From Uranotaenia lowii (taxonomy: Eukaryota > Arthropoda > Insecta > Diptera > Culicidae), in the NCBI RefSeq assembly GCF_029784155.1, contig NC_073692.1, forward strand, positions 333,393,920 to 333,457,919: a stretch of 64,000 nucleotides of DNA, written 5' to 3'. The notes beneath the pieces are model-generated. The model saw only the letters and a program-made list of their open reading frames with translations. It made no database searches and was not told the DNA's origin. Positions 1 through 12,239 of the stretch are shown here, in pieces. How positions within the stretch are numbered: the first letter of the stretch is position 1; each line of letters starts with the position of its first letter. The position numbers and the translations under genes were made by a program.

Positions 1-460
1 CTGGGATGGGGCGGGATGACGCAGGTCCCGGCGGCCGAGATGTGCCGCCGATGCGGAGTGACGTTCCCTTTCCCGGGACTCCTCTTCCTGGCGTCGGGAT
101 AGTTGGAACAGCAGCAGGAACAAGAGTAACAGGAAAAGCACTAACGGGGAAAGTGGAAGCAACAATACTGGGCCTGTTTATTCTTTTTTTTACTAAGATT
201 TTCACAACGATTTCACTGCTGGCAGTCGGGAGAACGAACTAGATAAATCTGGGGGAATTCTTTCCCTTCTTCTTTATCTTCAAAACGGTGTGAGATGTTG
301 ATCCTGACGCGGGAGGATGCCAGGGACTGAGATTTAATACCGGGCCAGAAATGCTGCAAATCTCGACAAGCTTCTGAATTCAATATCACTTCCTTCGTCT
401 TCGGTTTGGTTGGGTTTGCACTGTTTTTCTTTACTAAAGGGATTTAACCGGATATGATTC
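1..460. other. GC-rich edge sequence, possible exon or promoter
   Basis: The first 240 bases are much richer in G and C than the rest of the window and hold a CAG/CAA-rich stretch around 108-130. A 78-codon frame (6-242, plus strand) is open, but its peptide shows no domain I recognise and ends in a hydrophobic stretch. This could be the end of a neighbouring gene's exon, a 5' untranslated region or a promoter. Nothing in it decides between these. Confidence 0.25.
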
Positions 461-2380
461 TATTCACTTCCTGTTGGAAAAGCAAACAAAACTGCTGAAC
501 TGAAATTTTTAAATTCTAGATTCTTTAGTCTTTCTTTTGGTGATCAAGTGTCTTAAGACGACAATTCATTATGAGCAGTTCTTATTCGGATTTTAAAATT
601 TCAAGTTCAATGCATTGAATCGCTGACTCGAAATATCAAATCAAATATGCTGGAATTCGTTATTTGAACTTAAGTTTGGGAAATAGAGATTCAAATATCA
701 ATTTCACAAATCAAATTCAAATAACTCAAGCATGAGAATTATGATTGTGTGCTTTTAATCCATAATATTAAATCAAACTAAGAGTACAAGCTCTATTGCA
801 GAAAATTTCGCTAAATGGGATTTCCTATAATTTCAAGATGATTTTAAAAAATACAATGCCTGAAAAAATTAATTCTATAGTTTTTATAAATTTAAATTAA
901 CAAGATTAAAACTATTTTGATTTCATTCAAGAAAAATTTAATGTATTTGAAATTGAAGATTTTAACTCATTTAACAACTTTGTTGAAGACTATATAAAGA
1001 TTTGACTTATGCTTTTGGAAACATCAAAGATTGTATTTGCGTAAAATCTATTTTACAATTTCGTCATAATCTATAACTTTTTTCTAAACAAACTATAAGT
1101 TGATCATTGAGTTAAAACCTTCATTTTCAAATATTTTGTCATGTTCTGATGTTTTTTATTTTAAAATTGCACATAAGTTCTGTTAATACAAGCCCGAGCT
1201 GATAGAAAAAAACTATTTGTATATTTGAAATTCATTCAAAATAAAACCTCAAATATTCTGTCTGTCATAAAACTGTAAAATTTGTTGTACTATGAACCGA
1301 TCTAAAATTTTCAATTCCCAAAGTAAGTTCAAGATTGAGTGGATGATGTGGTAAGTTTTTATTTAGCAAAATTCCAATTCCAAAACTTCGATAGGACAGA
1401 TATTGTAAAATTAACATGTTAAATTTCCTAATCCAGGCAATAAAATTCAAACATGAAAAATCAAAATCCTGGAGTTGGAGGTCATTATTAATCATAACAA
1501 ACGCTAAAAGAAGATTTCCTAGATGTTATTTATCAATTTGAAAATTGACAGTTAAAATGAATGTTTTTAAATCATGCAACCGAAGCTGGGATTAACATTT
1601 GAAGTTTGATCTACAATTCCCAAAAATTACTGTTGATTTCCAAATTGATTTTTTTTGTTATTTTTTAAATATCAATCTTCAATTTCAAATATCTGATGAT
1701 TCAATTCTGAGTTCATAAAACATTCAATCAAAAGAAGTGAAGACTTGGAGGATTAAATAACATTGAAGAAACCTATTTTTTTATTTTAAAATTGAGATTT
1801 AATGCTTACAAAAATAGTATCCAGGTCTTAAGCCTTAATTTAAAGTTTTGTAATTTTAATTTCAAAATATAAAAAAAATAAACCAGAAATACGGACACCT
1901 AAATATCGTTTTCTTGCGATTCGGAATACAGGATTCCTAATTCCGAAATTTAAAATCATATTTTTAACGAACTGAAAAGATCTTTGTTTAAAGTTCGAAC
2001 AATAGCTACTTTTGAGAATTTGAAATTTGAAAACATAAAGATGCGAGAATGTGCCAATTTAATTCAACTTTCCAAATCCATTTTTCAAAAATTTTCTTCT
2101 GTTACTGAAACAATGTTGACGGTTCATTAATTAAAGAGTATGGTTTTTACACCACTTTTAACATGTTTGTGGTCAATATCTTTTAAAAAAAAACAAAAAA
2201 AATATATCCTTATGTGCAACATATAGCTTCTAACATCAGCTTTCTTCGACACTAAGTGAATTTTTTTTCGAGCATTTTGTAGCTGGGCTACTTTTTTTTC
2301 AGAAGCAAGTTTTTCCGAATTTTGTTCCTAGACTTTGCGTTATACAACAAGGTTTCTGTAACTATACATTTGGTACATAT
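461..2380. other. AT-rich sequence without recognisable feature
   Basis: Highly AT-rich DNA with many TTCAAAT/ATTTGAA-like words (for example 600-760) and no frame longer than about 76 codons. I see no gene, RNA or bounded element here. It is probably old, decayed repeat sequence. Confidence 0.5.
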
Positions 2381-5300
2381 AAAGGGTTTTTTAACCTCCC
2401 TCCATGAGGGTCCAAAAAGCCCAGTAAAATATTCTTCTCTAAAATAAAAATTACGAATTCTAAACCAAATTTTTAAGAACGACTAAAATTATTCAAGAGT
2501 AACAGTCTTGACTTAGAACTTAGAATATTTTTCAACTTGATAGAAATTAAGTCCCAAATATCGAATTTCGTTAAGATAAGACTAAGTTTGCCAAATCATC
2601 CAAATTTTCCACGAATTTTCTCACTTTATTTGCAAAATCAAACAAAAATTTAAACTGAGGCATCAAAATTATGTTAAGGCGTCTTCATTTATTGAGTTAT
2701 GATTTAAAATTTACTGATGTGTTTTGATAAACAAATAACACGTGTTTTTCTTCATGGTTTGTTTTAAATAATTTTGATATTGACGATTATTGGACAGGAA
2801 TATCCCGGATTTGCACGGTCCGGATACTTGGGGAAAATATTTGGAAAGCTTAGGCTAGAATAATTCCGGATTTTGAGATTCCGAATATGCTTATAAACAT
2901 TTAAATTCGATGTCTGTTGATAAGAATCCGGATTCTTAATCCAATTTTTTGTTACTCTGAAGTTCAGTAAGTTTGGATCATCATTTGGAAAATAATCTTG
3001 ATTCAAATCTCGGCATTGTTTTTCAAACTTTTATGTTTGAAACTCAGCTTTACGGAATATGAAAATAACATTTTTATAACAACAAACCATATTTAAAATT
3101 TGAAATGTTTAGATCCGATTCTGCGTAAGAATCAGAAAGTTTCATAACGGTGATGAAGAATTGGAAAATCTGAACCAGTTTTATCATTCGCAGTTTTTCT
3201 TCAGATTCACAAGTTGAATTACGGATAAATAACTGAAGAAATAGCCAACAATTCAAAATCCAAATAAGAGATTTCTGGTTGAGAATTTAAAAATCATTTT
3301 CAAATTCTGAATTCAGATTTTGAACTCAGGTTCGAAAGGCTGTACTCAGATTCGGAATCAAAATTAAGTATTCAGAATCAGCCCGAAGTTAAGTTTTAGA
3401 TTCAAAATTCAAATGTCAATGTGAGAATTTCATTAAGAATTCAATTGACAGGCTATAGCAGTTTCATAATTTTGATTCTGGAATCTAGATTAAAATTTAA
3501 TATTCAACTAGAGTAGACTCGACTAGCAGTTTAGTCAACTCGTAAATATGTCTCCAAAAAGTTGAGAATATGCTAATCGACATTTGCGATGAGCTATTGA
3601 AAAGTGTATTAATTTACGATAAAAGGGCGTCAGTGTAGATAAATATATCGCCTCCGCTTTTGTAGCTATATGCTATTTTGGTAATTTCAATACAATCTTT
3701 TCATCTGGTGTATTTGTTTAAAAAATCAGATGTTTCTGCGATATACCTTCTTAAATGTTTGCTGAGTCAGTTCGGAACACAAACCAGAAGTTATTACAAA
3801 TATAACAAAAAAATGATTTTTGCGAAACCTAGATTAAATGTTTTTATTCAACTGAAAACATATTCTACTGGTATTTTTTGTTTGACATTATTTATATTGA
3901 AGATTCTTCTTTAATAAAGTTTCAACCTAAAATATTTCATTTTAATCAAGTTTACAAAAGAAGAAAATTAATCTGATTTATTTAAAGTTATTTTTCAAAA
4001 CTTCTTGAAGAACAATTGGCACCTTCTAGGACTTATTTTCGAAAATTTTGAAATATTTTTTAAATTTTTTTCATGAATTATTATGAAATTTGTATTTTGT
4101 ATGTATTTTAATCAAATGTATAACTGTCTTATTTCTAGATGAACTACGCATTAAGTTCTAGACATTACCAATTTCTTTTTTGAAGTTGAAAATAAATAAG
4201 GGTCTTTGAAAGCTCCATTTAAAGGATTTTTTTTATCCTTTTTTATTTAAATTAGCAGATCTGGAGCCAAAAATTTTTAACCACACGCATTACCATTTTA
4301 AGGATTGGTGGAAATGTATCAAATATATTTTTTTGAAATAAAAGTAAGAGATTTTTTTTTAAAGAGTGCGCAAAAGAAAAAGTGTTCAACAACAAACCAT
4401 TAAATATATTTCCAACTGAATTTTTTGAAAATTAAAAACAAGTTCTTCAACCAAACAAAACAAATTCATTTTTTATTTAATTTGTCATTAGAATCCTGTG
4501 AACAAGATTCTTAAGTTAAAATGTAGATTTTTTATATAACAAAATCCTCAAAATATTGCCCAATTTTATTTTATATTTGTAATTTCTTCCGATTTGATGC
4601 CAAATTGAAACTGAGAGATTATAATATTTCAATTTAGAATCAAAAAATAGAAATCATGAAATTGCGATGCCCTTCAAATTGATTCCTTAAAAAATTCTCA
4701 CATTGTTATTTTGATCTTTAATAAAACTGAGTTTTGAGCTGAAACTGAATTTTTATTTTTTATTTCGAACCTGAATTCTGCATTTTCAACCTCAGATCAA
4801 AAACTTAATGCGGATTTTGAAGACGTTTTTTGAATCGGAAATTCAGATAATAATTCCTATGTAATATGTATGAACGGATAAGCGAAATTTGTATGAAAAC
4901 CCTTAACAAGAAATCTTTTGTTCGAATACTGAATTTTTGGATTCCAGCTTTTACCGTTATGAAACTTAGTTGGTTCCAATTCTAAATAAGATTTAAAAGT
5001 TCAAATTTCAAATTCCCAATCTTAAAACCAAGATCTGCAAAACCAAAATTCGAGTTAGTTTCAACCGGACAAACCTTTCCGAAAATCTGGCCAGCATTCA
5101 GGCAAATTTGGAAATTGTTTATTTACAATCATGCAGAAAACATTTCAAAAATTCAAAACACGATTAAAATTTCTGCTTGATTATGCATACAAAGCTTAGT
5201 CTAATCTTATTGAAATTCGAAAATCAGGACAAATTTCCTATCAACAAATGATTTTTTGAAACTGCATTAAAATTAGGTAAATGTGGAAAAGATTTCAAGG

Positions 5301-5434
5301 TTTTTGCTTCAGTAATAAGTTGATCCTTTTACTGTTAAATTTAATTAGGAAATTTAAACTATGGGTTTTGAGAAGAAAATTTCGCTTTGCAGTTTTGGAC
5401 CCTCATGGGCGAGGGTTTAGCCTCCAAACCCTTT
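2381..5434. mobile_element. Possible 3-kb element bounded by inverted ends
   Basis: The ends 2381-2421 and 5391-5434 are inverted copies of each other. Both run AAAGGGTTT inward, then a variable CCTCC stretch, then a 16-base perfect match CCATGAGGGTCCAAAA. The interior is AT-rich and non-coding, with degenerate TTCAGATTC-like words near 3290-3510. No target duplication is evident. The two ends could instead be solo copies of one dispersed short repeat that happen to face each other. Confidence 0.4.
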
Positions 5435-5464
5435 CCTCGTTCCCACGGCAATGCTTCTCCTACA

Positions 5465-6375
5465 GATCCTGATTCTGAAGCATATCTCAATGCGGTTCCT
5501 GATGTTAAAATCTAATTCGAAACCTTATCCAGGCCTGATTCTGATTCATATCGGAATTTAAATCCATTCCTAGAAAAATTCCTTAATGATGATCCTGTTG
5601 GTTAAATGGAGCCTTATGATTCTGAACCTGCCTTAGATCATGTTTCTCATTCTTATTTATATCCTGATTGTCGTGATTTTACGAATCTCAATTCAGAGAT
5701 TCACTTAAACACTTCTGTCACTCACAAGAATAGATCAATGACTGACTTTGTTTTGTTTGTTTGCCTAGTGTTGCTAAAATAGCAAATGTTGCCATTAAAA
5801 TTTATTTTATTTTATTTATCTTCAGTGTTGCCGAATACAACTATTATTTTATTTTATTTTTAATAAAATTTGATTCATTTTCTACACATACTTCATCTCA
5901 TCCCTACACTGATCTTGATACAGGAACTTATCTTAATACGAAGCCTGGTTGTAATTGTAACCTTTGCACTGATCTCAATTTTCATCCACATCCAGATTCA
6001 AAAACAGACATTGGTCCTGACCCAGAACCCCTTCCTTATCTGGAATTAGAACCTTAACTTTCAAATTCTGACTTTGTGCTTTATCCTGATTGTTTTCCAT
6101 ATCCTCATTCTAATCATGATATCGTTCTCAATCTCGATCTTGATCCTGATCGCGACCCTAAACCTAATTCAAATCTTATTCCTGATTCAGATCCTGATCT
6201 TGATCCTGATTTTTATTTTCATCCAAAACTTGATCGTGGAACTAAAACTAGACCTGAACCTTATCGTTATTCCGATCATGAACCATTTTTAGATTTTATT
6301 CTTGTTACTGACACTGATTCTGAACCGGGCCTTCATTGCTATCCTTGTCAAAAACCTGGTCCGAGGCTTTATTCT
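5465..6375. repeat. Degenerate CCTGAT-type hexamer array
   Basis: Words such as CCTGAT, TCCTGA and TTCTGA recur through this stretch. The clearest part is 6090-6230, where a frame reads as alternating Asp-Pro. A dispersed repeat (5669-5900) sits inside the array. The 98- and 100-codon frames here come from the repeat composition and are not taken as genes. Confidence 0.6.
5669..5900 (+). repeat. Dispersed repeat, copy 1 (embedded in hexamer array)
   Basis: The block begins TGTCGTGATTTTACGAATC and runs through a CACTTCTGTCACTCAC segment, a TTTTGTTTG stretch and GTGTTGCCGAATACAAC. It recurs in the same orientation at 34198-34435 and 35043-35235 with moderate divergence and small indels. The family has no obvious inverted ends and does not code. 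All three copies touch tandem repeat arrays. Confidence 0.7.
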
Positions 6376-7267
6376 TAAACTTGCCAGATTGCCCGGTTTT
6401 ATCCGAACTGGTCCGGATATTCGATAAAATATTTGACAAAAGTCCGGCCCAGCCCGGTTGCTCAGATTTTGATGAAAATAGCCAGGATTTTGCCCGGATT
6501 CGTTTACTTTATTTGCAGAATCAAATAAAAATCTTAAATTAAGCAATTTAAAATTTTTCAATTTTTCAAGAAGTTAACATCGCATAGCATGGCGTGGCTA
6601 CACACATTTTGCAATGGCTGATACCCAGGGTACAACTTATAATACTAAAGGACAGCATTATTGGTGCCTATATTTTGATGACTGTTTTTAGTAGATTTTG
6701 GCGTCCTGAATTTGAATCATTTGCCAGATTCTGTCTGAAAGATATTGTTTCAGTGAAATGGCGTGAGAAATTTTGAAATTGATCAATTTTGAGCAAATCG
6801 ATCATTGATAACTGATGTACTGGTCAACAAAATAAAAACAAAAACTGATTTGGAATCTATTTATTTTCCTCCATTCAATCAAGGATTTATATCGGTATCG
6901 GTAATGGGCTGAGTAATGGGCGAATTCGCCAACATCGCTGTTTTGAGAAAATCACGTTTTAAGTTTGAAAACTACATAAGTTCCCAGCAAAAATATTATT
7001 TTGTTTTCTCACTAACTCGATCACAAATCATCCATAAGACAAGTGAATAGGTTCAAAATGTAGGTCTTCGAACGTTCTTTTTCAACCAGCTGATAACTCC
7101 ATTTGTTTACATTTGGCGTATACACCCTTTGGAAAAATTGGTACCGATATTTTATTTAGATATTATAGATTCAGAGATATAAAGGTTTAAAAAAAATAAA
7201 AATTTTTTAGGAATTGAAATAGATAAGAAAACACCTATTTCTGACACCGCTGAAGAAAGTCTTTAAG
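6376..7267. other. No gene; decayed repeat-like sequence
   Basis: The start (6380-6500) has CCGGATT/GCCCGG words that recur loosely near 2790-2830 and 8800-8870, suggesting an old dispersed repeat. The rest is AT-rich with no supported feature. Confidence 0.4.
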
Positions 7268-7269
7268 TA

Positions 7270-8222
7270 CCGTCTAACGGGGCATCATGCAACAGCGGGG
7301 TTCGACGAAACAATTATATAACACTACATTGAATCAATTTTTAATTTATTGTATTGTAATAAAGTTATCTTTTAATGATAACAAAATGATGATGACATAA
7401 TTTCTCGCATCTTAAGCTAGTTGTCTTAAGTTTTTTATTTTTATGTAAAATTTGAAAAATCGAGCAATAAATGTACAAATTTTAACATTTTTTGATGCCG
7501 AAAAAAACTTTACCCAGTATGACGGATCGGTTTGATAAAATTACCTACAAACTTTTTACAGGTTTCCTCATGTTATACCAACATTGTTGGTGTAAAAATA
7601 TTTTTCGAACAATCACCCAATTTTTTTAAATGAATATTTTGAAAATTCAGTTAGGTGTCTGGGGTTAAATGCAACAAAATGCAAATCAAAGAAATACCTT
7701 GTAAATCTCGTTTCCATGTGCTGGAATATGAATGTTTTGCATCACGCGTTTGTAAACATTTAAATTTCATTCATCCAAACATTTATTTTTATGATTTCAG
7801 CTTGTAGAATTTTTCGTAGTATTATTTTACCCCTAAATGTATGCAGCATCCTTATTTTCAGAAAAAATGTGAAAATTTTTTTTTATAGACCCAAAAACTA
7901 CTGAAATTGGTGTTGTCATGCGTAATGGTCTTTAAGGCATCGCAAATATATTAAAAACTATGAATTTTTGTACGTGTGCATTAGATTTTTCATTAAAAAC
8001 AAAGTTTGTTGCAAGTTACCCCATTTTCTAAGAAGTGTGAAAATCGCATGTTTTTAGAAAATTAAAAATAACTGAGGAAACCAATAATTTTTTTAACTAC
8101 GCCAATTGGATGCCCCAGCATCCTTAAAACTTTTGTTGCATAAAGGATACGATTAACTGTGAACATAAGTTTTTTAGAAGCCATCGAAGTTGAAAATTGT
8201 TGCATGTTGCCCCAGTTGACGG
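7270..8222. mobile_element. TA-flanked non-autonomous DNA element, copy 1
   Basis: The left end CCGTCTAACGGGGCATCATG and the reverse complement of the right end (CCGTCAACTGGGGCAACATG) match closely. Each end is bordered by TA (7268-7269 and 8223-8224), as expected for Tc1/mariner-type target duplication. The 953-bp body is AT-rich and encodes no transposase, so the element would be mobilised in trans. A diverged copy in the same orientation is at about 51240-52076. The element at 32243-33138 has related ends. Confidence 0.75.
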
Positions 8223-8224
8223 TA

Positions 8225-11200
8225 TTTGAAATTAAAGATTTTAATTCGTTTAAACATTTGTAGGAGACTGCAAAACAATTGGACTTATGGTTGAAGAAAT
8301 ATCTAAGATCCTATTCGGGTTAAAATTTCCCAAAAATTAATCAAAATGAAATTAAAATAAATATCGAGAAAAAATTTTATACTAGATTATTGAATTGAAA
8401 CCTTTTATTTACAAATCTTTGCAATCTTCTTCAGTTATGCCAAAAAAGTGCACACATTCATTAAATGATTTTATACCCATTTTCCAAAGTTAATTCGATA
8501 AAAAGCGGTGCTATAAAAAACTGCAAATTTCGAATCAGCGCCTCCAAATAAGTTAAGATCAGTGTTTAGGTTCTTTTCACTTCGGAAAAATGTAAATTTT
8601 GTGGACTTGTGTAATTAAATTAATTTTTTTTGAGGAAGTTTTATCAAAATCACTATAAACGGTTATGTGGAAGCCTAAATTTCACGATTTTCAATCTGTT
8701 GATGTGTTTAGATGAAAAAAAAAATCAAGTATTTTTCTTTTTGAGCTTTGTTGACCAAATTAGCTGGGAGCAAATTTGCTTGGATTTTTGGCTACATATT
8801 TTGAAATCAAATGCACGGATTTTGCTAGGTTTTAATATAAAACTGCCTGGATTTCCCCGGCCCGAACGAGTGCAAGAAGAATTCCTTCAACCTTACTTAT
8901 CCTCTTGATTATAATCGGAATGCTGAACCGAGCAAAGTCTGTTGATATGAAACGATGTAAAGTTTGAAAAGTAAAACAAGCACAACCAGTAGGTTTAAGC
9001 AGAAATTTCGAATTGAATCATGAAAATCAATACACAAGATGTCGATTTAATTGTAAAACCAATTCCTTAGGTTTGCCTGTTTCACGTATATTTTAAATGT
9101 AATCTTGTTTCGATTCAGGATTCGACACTATGACTTTGATCATAAATTCATGTCCAACATTGATTTTTAAGGAATTAAATTAGTCATGATGATAAACTTC
9201 CTCTCACTCATTAATTCTTTCACATTATTTTTTTTAATCCGTTGATATTTTCTACCTTTATTTTTTCCACTTTTCACTTTTTTTTCTTTCAACAACTTTT
9301 ACAGTAACGCCTTACAATTTCACTTTCCATTCATTAAAATGGGATTTTTCACACTCACTGCACCCCGTAAACGAACGTTGTTGCTGCTACTTTCCCAGCA
9401 GCGAGTTACTGCTTCTGCTTTCTTCTGTACACTTGTTTGGATTCTCTTGGAGAACAAAACTTTTCCGTTTGTAGCAACTTCTCCCGGTTTTCCCCCCTCC
9501 CAAAGGAACAGACAACCGGAAAACTATTTTCAATAAACTGGTCGGTTGGTTTTCCTTCTTGTGATTGTCTGGCTGTAAGTTTAAAACTTGTTTGTTTTGC
9601 CTATACTTAGATGCTTGTTTGTTGTGCTGCGGGACTTCACTTGTTTCTCTAGTCTTCTGCAATTTTGTACTCGTTTATCGTCCTAGGTTTGTGATATTTT
9701 GGTTGATAATTTTATTTGAGCACTGTTGAGTTTGAAAGCTGTAAAAACACTATTTAGTATTCACTTATCGCTTGATCAATCATAACACTGATTGATTCTC
9801 GAAATGTTCAGATGAGAAATCCAGTTAAAAACAAACAATTGTAATTTAACTTATTTAAAAAAAAAGATTTTTTTCCTAAAAATAATGATGTATCGAGCTA
9901 TTTACATACACTCCCTTTTCAAGTTCAGCATCTTCTTTTATCATTCATATCAAACAAACATAGACACACGATTTAATATTCAGAAGGTTGTGTGGGACGG
10001 AAATCAACATATTGATTTCGCTCGATTTATATCGAGATGTTCGTCTTATAGAAGTTTCAGATAGTCAATTCGACTTGACTGAAACAGGAACGGATTGATT
10101 GAACGCTACAAAATTGAAGGTTTGAAAAATAACTCTATCCTTGTCCAAGAAAAGCGGTAATTAAGTTCTCCTTGAACCACACGGGCTAAATTGCAACGTC
10201 TGCCCGATAAACGTTTCATTGAATTCAGTATCGGCCTTTTCCGGTTGTTAATTTAAAGAATGACACAGAACCAATACCAAGAGATAAGAATGCAACCAAT
10301 AAACTTTGCCGCAGAAAGTCGGCAGAGCGTAAATAATTGAATAAGTCAATTAGTATTGAAAATGGATATCGCCTTGCTCGGGGTTTTTCCTCGTTTCTAC
10401 CCTCTCAAATATCCCTTTTCGCCATCGGAAAAAAGTGCAACACAACACAACGAGGTCAATCCGTCGTCACTGCTATTGCACACACAGGCACACAAATACA
10501 CTCACACGTACAAAACCCTAAAAGCACCTTAGAAAGCAACATTGCGACTTACTGCCACCTTAACCCAGATAAGAACCGAGGAACCGGACATGTGGTCGCG
10601 TCCATATATATTTTTTTTTGGTATCCCACATTCTATCCAAGGAAGGAAAAGCAAAGTGGCCAACTACCCAAAAGGCAATACAACCACCTAAACACAACAG
10701 TGTAATGTTGTTCTAAAGACAAACTTAGTTGCACAACTACCAACTTTCAGAAACTATCCCTTTCCAGGGCAAATGGACATCATCAGACAGGGTGAAGGGC
10801 GAACTTTTTTTCAAGGTGGCTGCCCACCCAGGCCAGTCCGGGAAAAGTTTTCAATTGCCTATCCGATTGGTTCGTTGCTTACAATGTTGGAATTTTCTTG
10901 CAGTTCAGTACTTTTGGCTTATTTGTTTCAGTTCGATGCAAATGTTTGCTTCTTGAACTATGCTTGACTGAGTGTCTGATAGCTTCAGGTGACTAAGAAA
11001 CTTCCAGAGGATAAAAATGGAAAGAAATTTTTAACTTATTTTAGCCCGATGACACACGTGCATTAAGGGTGTTTAGGATTATAACATTTACGCAATAATG
11101 TTAGGACAAACTTAAATTGAACAGCAAAGAGTAAGATGTCTAAAGTAAGGAAGAACGATATTCACTTCATCATTTTTGCATCGTTTTTCAAGTTTTCGGA

Positions 11201-11280
11201 AAAAAAGTCAGCTAGCACAACTTGAAATATTTGAAATCGTTTCAATTTTCATAATGATAGATTTGGTATAGGTTCTATCT
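8225..11280. other. No supported gene; partly unique sequence
   Basis: 8225-9230 is AT-rich. From about 9300 to 10900 base composition is more even and the sequence looks less repetitive. A 122-codon frame starting with TTG (10337-10705, plus) has no recognisable domain and no good start context, so I do not call it a gene. This block could be retained host DNA. Confidence 0.35.
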
Positions 11281-11370
11281 TCCCATCCCATTCCCATCCC
11301 ATTCCCATTCCATTCCCGTTCCATTCCCATCTCGTTCCAATCCAATTCCTATCCTATTCTCGTTCGTTTG
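11281..11370 (+). repeat. ATTCCC-type hexamer microsatellite
   Basis: About fifteen imperfect copies of CATTCC/ATTCCC lie in tandem and decay rightward into TCGTTCC and TCCTATCC variants. Confidence 0.85.
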
Positions 11371-11447
11371 CTCATTGACTCAGTTGGTTATCGGACTGGC
11401 AAGTCGAAATATGAATGTTTTGCGTTGGGTTCGATTCTCACTTTTTT
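11371..11447 (+). other. tRNA-like sequence with box A, box B and T-run
   Basis: TGACTCAGTTGG (11376-11387) resembles a tRNA D-arm/box A. GGGTTCGATTCTC (11427-11439) is close to box B. A T6 run follows at once, as a pol III terminator would. No complete cloverleaf can be drawn, so a tRNA pseudogene or tRNA-derived SINE head is likelier than a working tRNA. Confidence 0.45.
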
Positions 11448-12035
11448 ATATTTTGGGATAAATTATATATGAAAATCCCATGATTTTTTTTTCGCTTGAA
11501 TGAAGTTGTCATGTATTATTTTGCTTTGGAGCTCAAATCTTTAGTGTAGTGCTTTTCCAATCTTTCCGATCAGGAGAGCATATCAAAATAATAACTCAAA
11601 CATATCTCAACGAGATATTTACATCTTTTTCAGTTACAATTTTAAATCAAAGTTTTCGACTATGAGTTTCTTAAATCATTTTCAACGATAAAGAATTTGT
11701 TTCAAATTATTATAAAATACTCTAACCATATCTTATTTTGATAGACATACAACTTTCCATGAAACACGGACATCGAAGTCAACGGCCCAAACCGTACTTT
11801 GCTAATATTTTCTCGACATATTCTTAAAATTGAATCTAATTGTGGGAAACAAAAAATGGAGCATGGTTTGAGCGAATAATGTGGGTTATTGACATTCCAC
11901 TAGAATTTTTCTTTCGAAGCATTCCTATCTTGAAGAGATATAATTATGTAAGATTTTGTTCTGCTCAATGTCAAGCTATGGTATCTGGATAAGATTAAAT
12001 CTTGATATGAGCATCTATATATATAAAAATGAATT

Positions 12036-12036
<1 letters not shown>

Positions 12037-12096
<60 letters not shown>
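12037..12096 (+). repeat. CTGT tetranucleotide microsatellite
   Basis: Fifteen perfect CTGT units lie just inside the Helitron 5' end. The degenerate Helitron-type copies at 41257-43763 have shorter CAGA runs at the same relative place, so the microsatellite belongs to the family design. Confidence 0.95.
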
Positions 12097-12239
12097 TCCC
12101 TATAGACTCGGAAACTACTGAACCGATTTGCGTGAAACTTGGCAGGTGGGAGTATTGGAGGCCGGGGAAGGTTCCTATTGTGGTTTGAAACCCTCCCTCT
12201 CTCATGAAGGGGGGGGGGCCTCCCAAATAAAAGACAATT

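Noticed and set aside
6076..6378. 100-codon frame rich in Asp-Pro repeats
   Set aside because: It is a translation of the degenerate CCTGAT array, and an overlapping frame of different composition is equally open.
10337..10705. 122-codon frame, the longest non-repeat frame outside the retrotransposon
   Set aside because: It starts with TTG, lacks a domain, and includes a run reading IYIFFWY from an AT stretch. Length alone is not evidence.
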